Part shown: piece after piece, positions 6,199-6,666 of the stretch
Numbering within the stretch: the stretch's first letter is position 1
How the letters are laid out: the number at the start of each line of letters is the position of its first letter
NCBI GenBank assembly: GCA_019308985.1
Contig: JAFDHB010000192.1
Location: 1-6,666 of the forward strand
Direction of reading: 5' to 3'
DNA from: Deltaproteobacteria bacterium
GTDB taxonomy: Bacteria; Desulfobacterota; DSM-4660; Desulfatiglandales; HGW-15
Length of the DNA stretch: 6,666 nucleotides
Notes under the pieces: generated by a model
Told to the model about the DNA's origin: nothing
The model's input: only the letters and a program-made list of their open reading frames with translations
Database searches by the model: none
Translations under genes and position numbers: made by a program

Positions 6199-6666
6199 AT
6201 GATTCGGCGCTTTTCCTCCCGGAGACAAAAGCTCGAGAAGACCTTCCTTGAAGCACGTCTCAAGGGGGCTCTTGCCTATGACCGCATAGCAGGATACTTT
6301 TCCTCTTCCCTTTTGGAGATTGCTGGGGAAACCATAGAGTCAATGAAAGGGCCTGTAAGGGTTGTCTGCAACTCCCAACTTGATCTCTGGGATGTGAAGA
6401 CAGCCTCAGGTGCGAAGCAGGGTCTGTGGAGAGCATGGTGCGCATCTCGGCCGGAAGACTTGGTGGATGGCCCAGGGGAGCCTAAGGCCCGGGAGCGATT
6501 CAAACGGCTCTTTCATCTCCTAAGCGACGGGAAGCTGCAGGTCAGGGTGCTGCCGGATTCCGCATTCGGGTTGATTCATGGAAAGGCGGGAGTGATCACC
6601 CTTGCTGACGGGTCTAAGACATCGTTCATAGGAAGCATCAATGAGTCGAAATCCGCGTGGCAGGTC
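6199..6666 (+). CDS. Phospholipase D-like anti-phage protein, N-terminal part (probably PLD-helicase), cut by window end
   Basis: The ATG at 6199 opens a frame with no stop through the window end (156 codons seen). The N terminus (YDRIAGYFSSSLLEIAGETIE, near residues 27-47, written here as YDRIAGYFSSS and LLEIAGETIE) matches PLD-like domains at the front of defence helicases. The active-site half-motif is visible: H127-x-K129 in LIHGKAGV, then G145-S146-x-N148-x-S150 in FIGSINES. The H-to-N spacing of 21 is closer to BfiI-type PLD nucleases (H105, K107, N125) than to classical HxKx4Dx6GSxN, and the classical Asp is absent. The expected role is cleavage of unmodified foreign DNA, with a helicase domain likely downstream but not visible. 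The gene starts 31 nt after the methylase stop. No other in-frame start exists after the TAA at 6181-6183. The ribosome-binding site is weak (GGGG at 6185-6188, 10 nt from the ATG), so expression may depend on the upstream gene. Confidence 0.85.
   Translation, partial: MIRRFSSRRQKLEKTFLEARLKGALAYDRIAGYFSSSLLEIAGETIESMKGPVRVVCNSQLDLWDVKTASGAKQGLWRAWCASRPEDLVDGPGEPKARERFKRLFHLLSDGKLQVRVLPDSAFGLIHGKAGVITLADGSKTSFIGSINESKSAWQV

Overview
The window looks like one stretch of a plus-strand operon from a bacterial defence island. It encodes, in order, a DUF499-type AAA+ ATPase (its 5' end lies before base 1), a DUF3780 protein, a large DUF1156 adenine-specific DNA methylase (COG1743-like), and the start of a phospholipase-D-type nuclease protein that is probably fused to a helicase downstream. 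From memory, these four families travel together as an anti-phage module and match the helicase-methylase-ATPase (Hma-like) cassettes. The ATPase class is thought to be related to BrxC/PglY of BREX. The exact system name should be confirmed with a defence-gene HMM search. Base composition is moderately GC-rich, about 50% in the ATPase gene and about 60% in much of the methylase gene. No ribosomal RNA, tRNA or taxonomic marker is present, so the host can only be called a bacterium of medium-to-high GC, with no reliable lineage.

Layout: bases 1-2472 hold the ATPase gene, broken into two reading frames by a perfect 26-bp tandem duplication at 351-402. Removing one copy fuses the two frames into one uninterrupted protein. 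Bases 2480-3142 hold the DUF3780 protein, and 3132-6167 the methylase, whose start overlaps the DUF3780 stop. From 6199 to the window end runs the N-terminal 156 codons of the PLD protein. Spacings of 7, -11 and 31 nt indicate a single transcription unit. No gap exceeds 31 bases, and no terminator or mobile element is visible.

How the parts probably work together (inference from the families): the methylase marks self DNA, the PLD/helicase protein attacks unmarked DNA, and the large ATPase and DUF3780 protein are needed for sensing or assembly. The methylase is intact while the ATPase gene is split by a small, potentially reversible duplication. The system may therefore be switched off, or working as a split protein, in this copy. 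A second notable point is a segment of about 300 bp inside the methylase gene (about 4681-4980) with GC near 42%, between flanks of about 55-65%. It ends shortly before the catalytic DPPY motif and looks like a recombined, possibly specificity-related, module.
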